Source of the DNA: Panorpa germanica
Lineage: Eukaryota > Arthropoda > Insecta > Mecoptera > Panorpidae
NCBI GenBank assembly: GCA_963678705.1
Contig: OY783214.1
Location: 11,346,001-11,410,000 of the forward strand
Direction of reading: 5' to 3'
Length of the DNA stretch: 64,000 bases
Both the position numbers and the translations under genes were made by a program. Shown piece by piece: positions 49,496 through 61,818 of this stretch; position 1 is the first letter of the stretch; every line of letters starts with the position of its first letter. The notes beneath the pieces are model-generated. The model made no database searches, was not told the origin of the DNA, and saw only the letters and a list, made by a program, of their open reading frames with translations.

Positions 49496-50173
49496 AAGTA
49501 TCACAAAATCTTCTAACAGAAATAAGTTAAAAGCTGAAAATTTTATCATTCTTTTGCTTATACAATAAGAGACTATTTATGCATGAAGAAAAATGTAGAC
49601 CTTTGGTATAAGTTTTTATATGTAAAATTATAAATGATTTTTATGTTAAAATGTTGGTTTATTTGGGATGGAGTGATTGTAAGAGATACATGACTTATTT
49701 ATAGATACAAGAGTGGAGTCTGTAGCTGTAGTATTAGCCCCAGTTATCATGCGGTTTTTATCGCATGCATAGCTTTTTAAGTGGATGGAAAATAACGCAT
49801 CATTTTTTATATTTTTTGTCGTTGCTTTTACCGAGAAAAAATTGACTAGACAATGACTATATTTCTAACGAAAACATTCAGCCACAGAGCAATCTAAAAC
49901 ATTAGTAAATCATTTTTGATAAGTTGTTTTTTCTTGAATTGTGTAAGTCTTGATTATTTACAGATTTTATTCATTAATTATAAATAGGAATAAAAGAAAA
50001 ATGTACGAGTGCTTTATTTAGAATATTATTTTATTACAAAAGGATACCATTGAAATGATATTTATATTTCCTTGAAAAATGATATCAAAGAATACTTGTA
50101 TTGAAGAATAAATTCATTTACGCATTGAATCATTTTTTCAAACAAATTAAAAAAATATATATTTATTTTACGT

Positions 50174-50316
50174 AGGCCTATTTTTGATGCTAAGTCCTAT
50201 CACCTAATACTCTTACTATTGTTGGTAGTACTACATTTTATGGTGCCTCGTTTTATGCTTATAATTATTAAAAAAATTATTCTATGGTGATAGGACTCAG
50301 CATCGAAAATAGACTG
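50174..50316. repeat. two SINE family A 3' ends in inverted orientation
   Basis: CCTATTTTTGATGCTAAGTC at the left is the reverse complement of the 3' module, and GGTGATAGGACTCAGCATCG is the forward form at the right; about 70 unrelated bases lie between. The module equals the 3' ends of the copies at 47.8 and 60.2 kb. This may be a separate small MITE that lent its end to the SINE, or two SINE ends meeting. Confidence 0.6.
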
Positions 50317-51189
50317 ACATTAAATAAATTGAAGCTTTAGTAAACCTTATATAACTTATCACTTAAAAACATTATTTCTCATTACTTACTGAAACTTCTG
50401 GTTGGCTATAAAGAATTTAAATATTGCGTATAATAAAACAGTTCATTAAATGAAATTGTGAAATCTAAATATGAAATGTGAGGTTATGTAATATTATGTT
50501 TCATCAATTTCAATGAAAAATACATGAGAAAGTTACAACATGCGAAAAATATATTAAATTGCCTTGTACTTTACATGAAAATGACCACTTTGACAGAAAT
50601 ACAAATCTAGGAGGTATTGAAATGAACAGAATTGAACTGCACTTAAAAATCAATAAGCCATTGCGACAGTACTCATACTTGCTTATGAATATTGCATTAT
50701 ACATCGTAGGTAGTGAATACTATTGTACTTAAACATGTGTGTGTTGGTATAGATTTAACTTTCAATCGATGAAGAAGTTTGTTTAATAATTACTGATTAT
50801 TTTTTGGTTAATTACACGTTTCATTAACACGTCTCAGTTATATTTAAAACTATTTTAACAGCTCGACTCATTTTTTAAAAGTTTTTCAAATATTCACATG
50901 TTCTGTAAAATAAACCAGCGCCAATAGCGTGGACCTTTGGTACTAATGTTATCTGCATGTAGTGAACGTAAGAGGTGTAGGGGTAAAATATCAAACAAAC
51001 CCTTGTGAGTTATACATTACTACTTGAAATGGAGATAGCTAGTTGTTTAGCTAGTAAACAAATATTAGATATTTGAGTTAAACATTGCTCTCAGGTAAAG
51101 TGGTAGTACAATATGTGTGAAAGAATAATAACATCTATATTTCTTTGAACTGTTAATTTTGTTTTACTTATGTACTGTAGTATCAGCTA

Positions 51190-51285
51190 AAAATAAAACA
51201 TAAACATCACATAGAAAAACTTGTTATTTACATAAAATATTTTATACAACATGCATAACTGTGTTTAGCGGGTAATTAATTTAAT
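51190..51285 (+). repeat. repeat family B, 3' part
   Basis: CTTGTTATTTACATAAAATA is followed by CATGCATAACTGTGTTTAGC and GGGTAATTAA. The family end is well preserved. Confidence 0.6.
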
Positions 51286-51566
51286 GGTAGTCTAATTATA
51301 GTTTAATCACGTTTCAAGAAAGTATTTAAAAGCTCATTTGCATTTAATTGAATTAATGTTGTTTATGTATTTAACGATAGCAAATAAAGTGACAAGTAGT
51401 CCAGCAATGATTGAGCACCAGTAGTACTCGTACTACTCCAAATGATTGCTTAATTACTCCGTTAAAAACAAATGTAATCACTTTTAATCAAAGCAAAGTA
51501 AGTAATACTTCTATGATAGAATGTATTGATAATTTTACGAAAAAAGCTTTAGAAAGCTCTTTACGA

Positions 51567-51576
51567 GGATGATCAT
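51567..51576. repeat. target-site duplication of LINE copy 3 (poly(T) side)
   Basis: AGGATGATCA is repeated exactly at 51913-51922, on the other side of the LINE fragment. Confidence 0.85.
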
Positions 51577-51912
51577 TTTTTTTTTTTTTTAATAATTTAT
51601 GGGCTTCCTAGGACCACGGTCCATTTTTCGCTCTTGCTTCTTCATTTCATTTACACTTTACATATTTATATTTATTATTACACCTATACTTTTAAACTTG
51701 CTATATTCCATACCCTGTCCATCACTATACAGTGTGTATAGTCACCTCGGGTATCTCAGTAGTTCCTGCATACTTGTTGGAAACACCACTCCATTTTTTT
51801 TCAAAACTCTGTACAAATTATTTCTGCAGGACTCCGTTTCTGTATATTGGAAACTCAAATGTTCAGGATCTGCTACCCCTTCTCCACAATTGCACATATC
51901 TTCTTGTACCAA
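51577..51912 (-). mobile_element. 5'-truncated LINE, copy 3
   Basis: A 336-bp insertion on the minus strand between perfect 10-bp direct repeats. It begins with a T14 run, the poly(A) tail seen in reverse. The minus strand encodes DMCNCGEGVADPEHL, a C-x-C-G zinc knuckle followed by His, then LYRVLKKNGVVFPTSMQELL and a stop: the C-terminus of a LINE reverse transcriptase protein. The conserved final Cys of the knuckle is not in place, so some decay is present. Because of 5' truncation it was never functional. The intact tail and perfect duplication suggest a young insertion. Its C-terminal sequence differs from copies 1, 2 and 4, so it is probably a different LINE family. Confidence 0.85.
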
Positions 51913-51922
51913 AGGATGATCA
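51913..51922. repeat. second target-site duplication of LINE copy 3
   Basis: AGGATGATCA, identical to 51567-51576, directly at the 5' truncation point of the LINE. Confidence 0.85.
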
Positions 51923-53560
51923 CTTTAAGGGTTATAAAAGTAAGAACTAAAGTTTAAATCATAGTTAACTGATTATTGAGAAATTGGCTCTTAGATTACT
52001 GAAAACTTTTAACGAGAAGGCGTTGGAAATATGAAAGACATTGTCACTGTATTTTTCACAGAAAGTGACATTAAACAAAATAAGAAAATCTTCAATATTT
52101 TCATACTTTTTCGAACATCAATTTATTCTAAATATTGTTTCAATAGCAAATAAATATTTGAGTAAAACCTATAAATAATTTTCCGCTAATAAACGCCTTT
52201 TAACTAATGAAACAAATAGAGGGCGCCTTCGAGCGATAATCAGAATCACGCTTCACGCAAATATGTCTTTATTTCTGGAACAATTCAATTAATTTGAATG
52301 GAATTTTTATCAAATTGATTACTGACAATAGACATCAATAGAATAGAAGCCATTAGAGTGATTCGATTCAGCTATAAAAAGATACAATGATAAAAATGAA
52401 TTCAATATCCAAAAAAGAAGACATGTTGTATGACAGACTGAAGGGACAGTTGCTTCATTCATCCATTCATAAATAGAGCACTAGGCGTCATAATGTGAGG
52501 ACGTCGACGTCGAAGTTTAGTTTCGTGCGATGCCCGCTAGGTGGCTCGTATGACGGAATTAATTTCACAGCCGGCGTTCAATTTAGATGTCTATAATAGA
52601 TTCAACGAGCGTGACTTTTTGTTTTTGGTCATTAAATGACTGCGCGTCTTATTTGGCGGAAAGTCTAATGGTACACCGACGAAGATGAAGATCACAATAA
52701 GAAGAGTTACATTTTAATGTATCTACAATAAAATATAGGATTCTAATTACTGTAGTTATATCTTATTTGATATAAATTAGATGTTTACATATTTCTTGTT
52801 CAGCAAAACTTGAAATATTTTTGAGGTTTCGTAACTATTACTACGAATAACTTTTTATGCACTGTGTTAATTCTGTAAGGAGTTAATCCTTTAATAGCAT
52901 AGAAAGGTCGAGTAAAACCTTTAATCAAATTTACATAAATCAGAACAAATGAAAACTGTGACTTAACCGCGTTGGCTTTTGACCTACTCATATATGTTCT
53001 AAGGTTAATATTTAATACCGTTTTGTTTGTGTACATTTGTTGAACACTATTTTTTTAATCAGTCGTTATGAATAATTAATCATTCGATCAATTATAAGAT
53101 AATGTTTGTTTATTGTTTATATCAACGTTCATAATTTATCGGTCGAATGTAATTAACCTTTTTTAGTTTTTACATTATAATAACACACTAATAAATTCAA
53201 CTATTTCATTTCCTGTTTAATTACATTTAAATTAGGTAAAAGAGAAACATTTTTACTGTAACAATTATTAAGGTTTAGTTATCTCTTTGCTAAATAACTT
53301 ATAAGCATTGACAGTAGGTTTCATAGGTCAGCTGCTTCATCTTTTCTGTATTTCTATGTTTTTTATTTGCATTATTTGAATACTAGCCTTATAGAGCAAG
53401 ATCGTAGGACCGCCAGACATCACTTATTTTCTGATGAACAAAATGTGTTAGATTGAGTAGTGTTAGTATGTACAATGATCGTATGTCTACCTGCTAACTT
53501 GACCAGGCGGCCATTTTCAAGGTATCAGGTAATCAAGGTTTATGTCTCATTCATTCTCAT
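51923..53560. other. intergenic, no supported gene
   Basis: No gene seen. A less AT-rich island at about 52490-52640 (GACGTCGACGTCGAAG, then CCGCTAGGTGGCTCG) has neither an open frame nor a recognised signal. It could be an upstream regulatory segment. Confidence 0.3.
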
Positions 53561-53583
53561 GCGCACGGATAATGCCCTCTCAC

Positions 53584-53856
53584 TCCTACTCATAGCGGAA
53601 TTAAAATTGGGTCTAGAAAATTGGATCAATCTATCCTCTTGTAAAACGTTTTAAAACAGTTGTCTCGTTAACATATATAAAAATGAACCATCAGACCATA
53701 AGTGAGCTTAAGTAATTTTTTTGTCAGCTTTAAAGCGTCTGCAAGGTAATACAAGGTATTACAAGACAACTGTTTTAAAACGTTTTACAAGAGGACAAAC
53801 CGATTCAAGGGCCAAACATCCCCTAGACCCAAATTTAATTCCGCTATGAGTAGGAG
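53584..53856. repeat. large inverted repeat with 98-base spacer
   Basis: Arm 1 is 53584-53665 and arm 2 is about 53764-53856. Their outer parts share TCCTACTCATAGCGGAATTA with one mismatch in about 34 bases. Their inner parts share TCCTCTTGTAAAACGTTTTA and its continuation, 32 identical bases. The middles differ. A transcript through it could fold into a long hairpin. No target duplication or transposase was found. Confidence 0.8.
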
Positions 53857-53874
53857 GACAAACACGGACGATTA

Positions 53875-53960
53875 ATGTTAGAAGCATTTGTTGCGTCAAC
53901 ACCATATATGTGAATTACGTAGCTGCCTTACATGCTTAAAACTACATTCTAAACAAGTAC
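53875..53960 (-). repeat. SINE family A fragment, weak
   Basis: ACACCATATATGTGAATTAC and AGCTGCCTTACATGCTT resemble the body of the reversed SINE copies at 16.2 and 47.9 kb. No B-box is present. A similar weak fragment lies near 46850-46950. Confidence 0.35.
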
Positions 53961-56900
53961 ATATTCAATAGCTACATATTAAATACCACATACTAAATAA
54001 TAATTAATAAATAAAATGATATGAGGTATACATTGCGCCACCAGGGCGTTGAAATAGAACAGTTTAAAGTGTTCGTACCGGACACCACCAGTTATTATGT
54101 CTACAACCGCTGGCGCTGTTGCGATGCTATAAAACTCTGACCATTAGTCTAAAATCCCTGCATCCACCTCGACTCACATCTACACCTAAATCATTATATT
54201 CTAAAACCCAACGATGAAAAACTGACGAGTGTTAGAAAATTCCACTTGTATGTGTGATTCAACTCATATTCCATCTTTACCCCTATTTACATCTTTCCCT
54301 ATCCCGCTACCCGTCTCAGCAGTCCTTGATTTATTGCGGCAGTCAATTTAGAATAATTGAAATATAACACCAATGGGGTTGTTTTATATATTTTGTAAAT
54401 CTATATGACATGAGGGTTCGTTGACAAAATAAAAAAGCCTACAGATAAGATTACCTAATAATATTATTATATCCATTCGCAAATTGGTGATGAACTATAC
54501 ATAGTAACGACCGATACTTAAAAAGGTGAAACCCGTTATATTATAACAAACATGAATCTACAAGTTTTGTACTTTACTCTTAAAAACTTACTTAAAAACT
54601 ATATTTTTGGTTGTTTTTTTTATTTAATATAGTTTCTCTGGCTTCCAAGGCACGTAGTCTTTTATCGCTCCTAATATTGTTCTGCTTCTTCTTATACGAT
54701 ATATCCAGACAACAAGAATGATCTATTCATGGCTACTGCAGTATTTTTAGCTGTTTAATCATTTATGTACTAATAGTATATATATGAAATGAAATTATTG
54801 TAATGACAACCAAACGTTGGTCCAGGATTGGAACCATTCGCGTATTTAAAATACTTCTATAAAATGTTAAAAAAATTCCATTTGGTACAATTTCTCTTTG
54901 AATAAATAATCAAAGCCGGTATGATCGAAATCTTTAATACAATATTCCTTTCCATATGTATTCGCTTAAACGGTAACTATATATACGTTCATTTCAAATT
55001 CTATTTGGCAGTTAACGTGTTAACCAACTGAAGTTTATCTTTAGGAGTATACTACTTTTGCTACAACTTTGTTGTACTTTTGATAGATTATAATTATTTT
55101 ATAATGTACTAAGTAGACAACATAATGCACTTGTTTAAGACAGAATTTCATAAGCTTCGAGTATTTTAAGAAGAAAAATATTATAAGATGCATATTCTTG
55201 TACTTATTAATTATAAAAAGCAGAAGATAATGTTCTATAAATAGCATCTCGGTCAACGACCCCGGAAAAAATAGTAGTCAAGTTGTCAAGAAAATAATAA
55301 GAAGTTATAAAATAAATCTGCATAAAGAGAATGTTTTAAATTAAATTGAATTGTTGGCAATCAACGTCATAAATAGAATATTGTAGAGTCCAGAATAGCT
55401 ATAAAAAGGCAAGAAGACAAAGCTCATGACATAGTTTATGCACATTTATCAGTGGCTTAATGATAAAAGTGTCAATATCAAATTTACAAATTTGGGATCG
55501 ACATGAAAGATTGAGAGAATTGCGTTGAAAGTTTTTATCTAAAGTATTTTAATTTCAATTGACATAAAGTTGAAAGTCTGTTTTAAACATAGACATGTTT
55601 GCATAAAATCTGATTATTATTTTATATTTAGCTTAATACTTAATAGAATGTAGATTTTATGCAAATCTCGTTAATCTCAAACCAGAAGTTTTGTAATGTA
55701 ATGAAACGTAAAAATGATGAATGTTTTAAATGAAAATCTGATAAGCAAGTTTAAGTTATTTAAATATAAATATTCGGTAGCATATGTTCGATTTAATTTA
55801 CATGTTGAGAACATTTTTTCATGTAAATGTAACTGATTTATAACAGGAAATAAAACAAGAAGAGATGACAAGCAAAATGGAAAAAATGTCGCTGTCAAAA
55901 ATAAAGGGTGCGGAAATTAAAACCAACAACTTTACTAAATTGAGTTTGACGTGGCTTTTATATTTTTGATAGTCATCACTTCATTCTTTCGGGAACGGTC
56001 CCAGAAATAGTAGACTCGATAAAGTTAAAATTGGTATAATATTTTGGATATTTATACTATTAGCAACAGTAGTGCTGTAGAAATAATTGTTACTCTTCAG
56101 AGCAGTTGTAATATATTCTCTGATCAATAGATTCAATAATGTATTGAAATTGGTAACCCATAGCTCATTGAACTGAAATGTTTATTGTATTTTATACAAT
56201 TGTCATTGTGATAACAACAATTGCAATTGCGTGATATTTACCTATCGTAGTTTAAACAATAAACCCATAATCGTGAATTCAAAAGCAGTGTCATGACGAC
56301 CCCGTTATGGGATTTGTTTAGATAAATAATATGTAAATTGAATGATTTATGCACATAAAATTACGATGCCAGACAATTATTAATTATAATCATTTTATTT
56401 TAGAATATGGTAATTATTTCATCAAATGTGTTGTTTTACATTCTATTATTAGTCTTTGCTCAATGATTAAATAAAATGACTAAATATAAAATTTTAAAAA
56501 TATATTGTATCAAGCCGCTCTGTTTCAGTTTCGTGCCATCTACTTAATCTTAGAAAGTTATTTTTAGGTTATGCTTCCTATTAAAGTGTTACGTATAGTG
56601 TAAAATGTATTATATATCTATTGTTTATCGATTATATAGATAATAAAGCTTAAAACTAAAGTTACAATCTGAGTTAGTAATTAAGCAGTTCTTTTAAATC
56701 TAGATATTTGAACACGGTATACATAAATCGCTTGTGCAAACATAACTAAGCTGCCCACACAATTCTTATAGACGATCCATAGTAATTAAACGTCTTAGGA
56801 AACGTTTACCCGTCACAGAAACTAACATGCCTATCTCAGAAACAAAGGAGATGGTATACTTGAAATTACTTCCTGGAAAACTGTGTCGGGTGCTAACATG

Positions 56901-57429
56901 TGCAGTGCCCCTTTAATCATCTTTAGATTCAAATTAGTTTATGAAATACTTAGCGGGTATTCATGTCAACTGTGCTAATTCGTATTATTGATGTTAAACG
57001 AATTATCAGATTTATAGTTGCGAAATTTATCGCTTGTTTGTGGTCCACGAGAGGAGAAATAATGGGGTGGTGCATCCACAAAATTCGTTACGTGTATTTA
57101 AGGTTATTCGAAGATAAAAAAAATCCTTTTACGTAAAGAATGTTACATAATCAAAATGAAGACTTAATTAAAATTACGAATAATATATTTAAAGGCAGTT
57201 TGTATTTCCAATATTCCTGGTTTTTCATAATAAAGTATTTTCTATAATGTATTAGGAATAATAAAACTGATTAAATAGAGAAATTAGCAATTTCTTTTCA
57301 TTAGTGAAACATCTTTGATAAATCGATATTTCAGTTATGTAAAAATGTATTCTCTATCTGATTCAATACTTAGATAACTCATAAACGCAAGTAAACAAAA
57401 TAAAGCAAATAATTCAGATTATTATTATA
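53961..57429. other. intergenic, no supported gene
   Basis: Nothing beyond AT-rich sequence and short chance open frames. GCGCCACCAGGGCG near 54035 and CCGCTGGCGCTGTTGCG near 54108 mark a less AT-rich patch of unknown meaning. Confidence 0.3.
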
Positions 57430-58020
57430 ATTATTATTTTATTTTTTAATGTTTTTGCTATTTTAGCACTACATTCTTGTGCCCTTACTAATTTATTTAC
57501 ATGTCATTTTACTTAATTCAATTTTAATCCTTATTAAAACTAAACATTCTTACTATTTCCAAACGAAAAAATAAATTTATCTTTATAAAAATAAAAACAA
57601 AACTGCTACTGTTATTGCTTCGCTCCTCCTGGTACTCTCCTCCTGTTTCTACTCTGCCATTCCTTCTCTTTCCTCGTTCCTTTTCTCTATCTCCAACATC
57701 CACCTCATCACTTCACTGCCTCCATTTAATAAGTACTTAATAATCTTTTCGCTTATTACCTTTTTCTCACATGAAAACTTAATGAGCTCCGATGTTTCTA
57801 TCTCCGTGCCCAGTATCTGTTTCCCTTCTCCTCGTTTCCCAGTCTAAATCTGGAAAACCTTCTCATGTTTTTTGTGTTTTTTTCTTTTAAGTATTGTGGT
57901 ATCTCTCTCTCCCTAATCCTTTTATATCCTTTGTTGTAATTGCTAAGCAAATAATTCATCGAAGTATCGAATACTTGTCGAAACTCGAATATTGTTTTCG
58001 TCTTTATCTCAAAACTCAAT
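57430..58020 (-). mobile_element. 5'-truncated LINE, copy 4 (same family as copy 2)
   Basis: The minus strand encodes GYKRIREREIPQYLKEK, then MRRFSRFRLGNEEKGNRYW, before decay. Further on, WMLEIEKRNEEREGMAE ends the protein. The 3' UTR carries AATGTAGTGCTAAAATAGC and AAAAACATTAAAAAATAAAA, matching copy 2 at 27.7-28.1 kb. The reading frame is broken in a few places. No clear target duplication was found; the left border is set by the A-rich tail and the right border is approximate. Confidence 0.75.
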
Positions 58021-58091
58021 ATTCGGAAATGTTTGGAGAATCACTATTCATGTTACGTTTAGTGTTTGGCTGCCTATTTGATATTTACATT

Positions 58092-58140
58092 AGTCCCGCT
58101 AAACACAGTTACATGTATTTAAGATTTTTTTAACATAGTT
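58092..58140 (-). repeat. repeat family B, terminal fragment
   Basis: CCCGCTAAACACAGTTACAT followed by GTATTTAAGATTTTTTTAAC is the reverse complement of the family's conserved end. It sits directly beside LINE copy 4. Confidence 0.5.
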
Positions 58141-58449
58141 ATCAATAAAGCTAGGGAATTCATCTCGGTTAGATAGCTTTAAAAGGGCACGTTATTTGAA
58201 ATTACATGTCCTTTTGGATCACCCTTTATAAAAATTTAAATTACTGGTTTTTTGTGTGAATCTAAAATCAAATAATTTAGAAGCGCTGTAAATATCTTTA
58301 AAGTATTGTCATTTATCATAACATAATAAATTAAACATTCATAAAGCTTTTAATCTTGCTTTAATAAACCAACGTAAACGTTATAAATAATAACATAACT
58401 GTCACAGAAAACGAATTATAGAGATTCTGAATTTGCTAAACGGTTTGTT

Positions 58450-58570
58450 ACCTTGTGCTTCTATGGGATAGAGTCAGACTCAGCGAGTTGTAGCGGATCG
58501 GATGAGTCACAGCATCTCCGACGAGGATAACCGCAGCAGCTTCAGGCGCCTCTAATGGTAAATTCGTGAG
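58450..58570. other. GC-rich island, possible exon or promoter
   Basis: About 110 bases of clearly higher GC. On the plus strand ATGAGTCACAGCATCTCCGA opens a short frame (MSHSISDEDNRSSFRRL) that stops just before a GTAAAT donor-like site. The minus strand is open for about 40 codons (for example EAPEAAAVILVGDAVTHPI). Either a first exon with promoter or a fragment of a decayed gene is possible. Confidence 0.25.
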
Positions 58571-59999
58571 CAAACTGCAAACTGTTTTAATAACTACATT
58601 AAAAAATAAATGCAATTTACGAAAACTTTTATAATTTATGTCCCTGTTTTAATTTTAATTGGATTATATTTTTGATTGATTAATAATCGATAAGTTTTTA
58701 TATTAGTATCATTATTCTTTAGTTAGTGTACTATGTTTTTTATAATAAGTTCTGTTAAATGTAAATATGTTTATGCAAGCTGATGAATATTGTGATTTTA
58801 TTTTATTTTTCATTTCCTAGTAATAGTAGCATTATTGTGGAATAAATAAGTATTCTATATTCTCTTAAAGTACTACAAGATAAAGAGATAAACCTTTTTT
58901 AAACTCAACATACATAGGTAGTTCTCGACTTACGATGGGGATGAGTTCCTAGACTTAGGTCGTAAGTTGAGATGCATACAAACCAAAAGCTCTCGAAAGC
59001 TCGAGGTGTCTTAAGCTGACTCTGTGCCCTCCTTATCCGAATTTATTGCATTTGTACAATCTCTTGAGTTATGTTGAGCAACAAAATTTTCGGACCTGTT
59101 TTTCTCTGAGTACATACCGTACCTAAAGATGATGTAAGTGGAGGACTACCTATACATAAAATGTAATCATATTTTGGTAGTTTTGTTACTACTATGTTAA
59201 GTTGATATGTATTCATAACCTTCAAACTCAGTTAAAATCATGCGAATTGATGATTGACAAGTGGTAAATTCCTCTTAAATGCATCTTTAATACTGGAGTA
59301 GACTACTTCCGATGCTGATTTTTTAGTAGGGTGTTCCCGAGATGTTTCAGATTAGCATACAGTTATACTATATCGATGGACTGTCGCTTTTCACTTTCGA
59401 CGATCTACTATACATGTTTTTGTAAACACAAAGAAGACTGCGGTCATTTTGTACGAATTGGCATCTACCTTAGATAGGATATATGCTACTACAAGTAAAA
59501 CGTAGGGCGGTACTTTAATTTACGTATGTAAGAACCATACTATGAATACGGACTTCTTCGATACATTGATATATATATTAAAGTTGAAACTTCCTTTCAT
59601 AAAGTAGTATGTTTCAGTGTCAAAGTTCTAACTTATGATTAAGGAATGAGTTCAACAGACAACAAAAATAACTACTGGTTATATTACGTGTGAATTAGAG
59701 TTAAATTCACTCTACAAAAATTATTTCATTGAAAGTGCCTGATAAGTATATTTAGTAACCCTTCTTTGTTCAAAGCACAATTTAATTTTCTGAAATTCGC
59801 AGATAATTATGAAAGGGTATAATCACAAATAAATAGAAATCACAATGGGATTTTCGTGGGAATAAAGAGAAGAAAATGACAATGATTAAATTGCTGTGTT
59901 AACTTTGTTAAATATATTTGAAAATGTACATTCAATGGACGATTTTATATATTGTTGAAATCATTATTAATAAATAGACGACACAGTAAGCGAGAACGT
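58571..59999. other. intergenic, no feature seen
   Basis: No gene, RNA or repeat that I can support. Confidence 0.3.
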
Positions 60000-60230
60000 T
60001 AATACCTGACGATGATTGTTGTGTCTTCGTATTTGATCCTCGAACCAGAGTTATATTTTAAGGGTTTGGTTGTTATCAAGTTAAGCTGATTTACTTTGGT
60101 TTACTAAATTGATAATTTCTGATTTACTATATGATGCACATATATGAGGCCAGGACATCACAAAAACTGACAACATTGTTGGAGGTTGTCGGTGATAGGA
60201 CTCATCATTGGAAATAGGCCGAGTGTGTGT
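60000..60230 (+). mobile_element. SINE family A copy
   Basis: GTGTCTTCGTATTTGATCC (B-box region near 60029-60040) is followed by CGAACCAGAGTTATATTTTA, TTGTTATCAAGTTAAG, CACATATATGAGGCCAGGAC, ATTGTTGGAGGTTGTCGGTG and ATAGGACTCATCATTGG, ending AAATAGGCC. It is the most complete copy of the body and 3' module. Confidence 0.75.
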
Positions 60231-61689
60231 AATTAATACCCTTAATTGAATGTTAACTGATCATGTATTGTGAGAACCAGTGCTGTATATGTATAAAGAC
60301 TCATCTGACAGTTAAAATGTACAAAAGTTATCAGAAATATTTTAATTGTTAACATTTTATTGTTGTTATGTTTAATAATATTTAACCAAATGAATTCTTT
60401 TCAAAAGACTGAATCAAAACTTGAACTGAGAAAATACTTCTAAGATTTTATTCTCTGTAAGAACCAATTTTCCACGTTCTTTCGATCCATTTTATTCGAT
60501 ACATTGTCGGTTGTATTACCAGATTTAACACAATCAACAAAATAAGCACAATGTGCCAACAAAAACCTCTGGAACTTTTTTTGTTGTGCTTTGCTTGCTT
60601 TGTGTTACAAAAAAGGAGCATAAGCCTCTGTTGTACTGGAGTAATCCCAATGCCACGTACCAAAATCCAATATAGGAAGTATCACGTGTCACAAGACCAG
60701 AGCTGATGAAACCCATTATAACATTGCTTTTGTTCGGGATATTTTCATATCCATTTACACATTTTTAAGGGTCAATTTTATTTTAATTGAAACGATATTG
60801 ATTGGTGGTGTTTAACACAGAAAGTCACGCTGATGTAAATAGGCATACGTTGATTTATTTTGAAATGTCTGTATAATTGCATGTCATGGGATACGTCACG
60901 AGACGATTACATTTTGTCTAAAGGGACACATATCTAAAGGACAATTCTGCTTCAAAAAAAAAAAAAAAAGTGATTTAACAAATTTTTTCCTTTCCAATTA
61001 AATCTTTTGTTCTCAAGAAAATACTTGTATATAAATGGAGTAATATAATACATCAAAAGTGAAATTTGATAGTGACTATACCATTTTGCCTTACGTCTGC
61101 CACCAATTCAGTTCTGATTAATATCGTTTCTTTAATTTCTGAAAGTGCTATCACTCTTAATATTTTTTATAGCAGATACTCGTATAAACGTAATGATTTC
61201 AGAGCTGTACAAGTAACAATAATTAAATTCGCTTGACTAATTTCTGACTTTTAGTATTTGGACCAGGCTGACCACCCTCCTCTCTCTGTGCTTTACAGAA
61301 TCAGCCTATGACGTGGCAAGTAAACGGTTCTAGTCAGCTTATGTCTTAGGGCGCGTCAACACCCTTTGACCGCGGTTTGGTAAGGGTCTTGTGATTTATA
61401 TATTATTTTAGATGGATGCTTTCAGCCAATTAATTTGCTACATTACACTGCTCTCGTTTTATTTCTATCAATTCAACTTGTTTAATAAATGGAATACACA
61501 TTAATAAAACGAATGATTAAATATAGGAGCAAGAGATGGCGCACTCTGTCATATATTACGTTCAACATCTATACACTTTTGATGTGTGGAGCGTAATTAT
61601 TATCCTGTATCAAAAGTTATAAATATCATAATTTACACATAGTAGCGACAGTGATAAACAGTTACAAAGCCATGTTTAATAAATTAATT
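60231..61689. other. 3' flank of the CoA-transferase gene, no gene seen
   Basis: Overlapping minus-strand frames of 60-71 codons at 60448-60716 show no domain. A run of 16 A lies at about 60955-60970. Nothing else can be supported. Confidence 0.3.
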
Positions 61690-61695
61690 TTTATT
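61690..61695 (-). terminator. poly(A) signal of the CoA-transferase gene
   Basis: AATAAA on the minus strand about 125 bases after the stop codon. It is the nearest clear perfect hexamer. Confidence 0.5.
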
Positions 61696-61818
61696 TTTAT
61701 GTAAAACAAAGTAAAAATTTTCTAAAAACATAATAAAAATAAATTTCTTATAAATATAAGATATTAGAATTTTGTTGAAAACTAAATATAAAACTTGTAT
61801 ATGTATATATATCAATGT

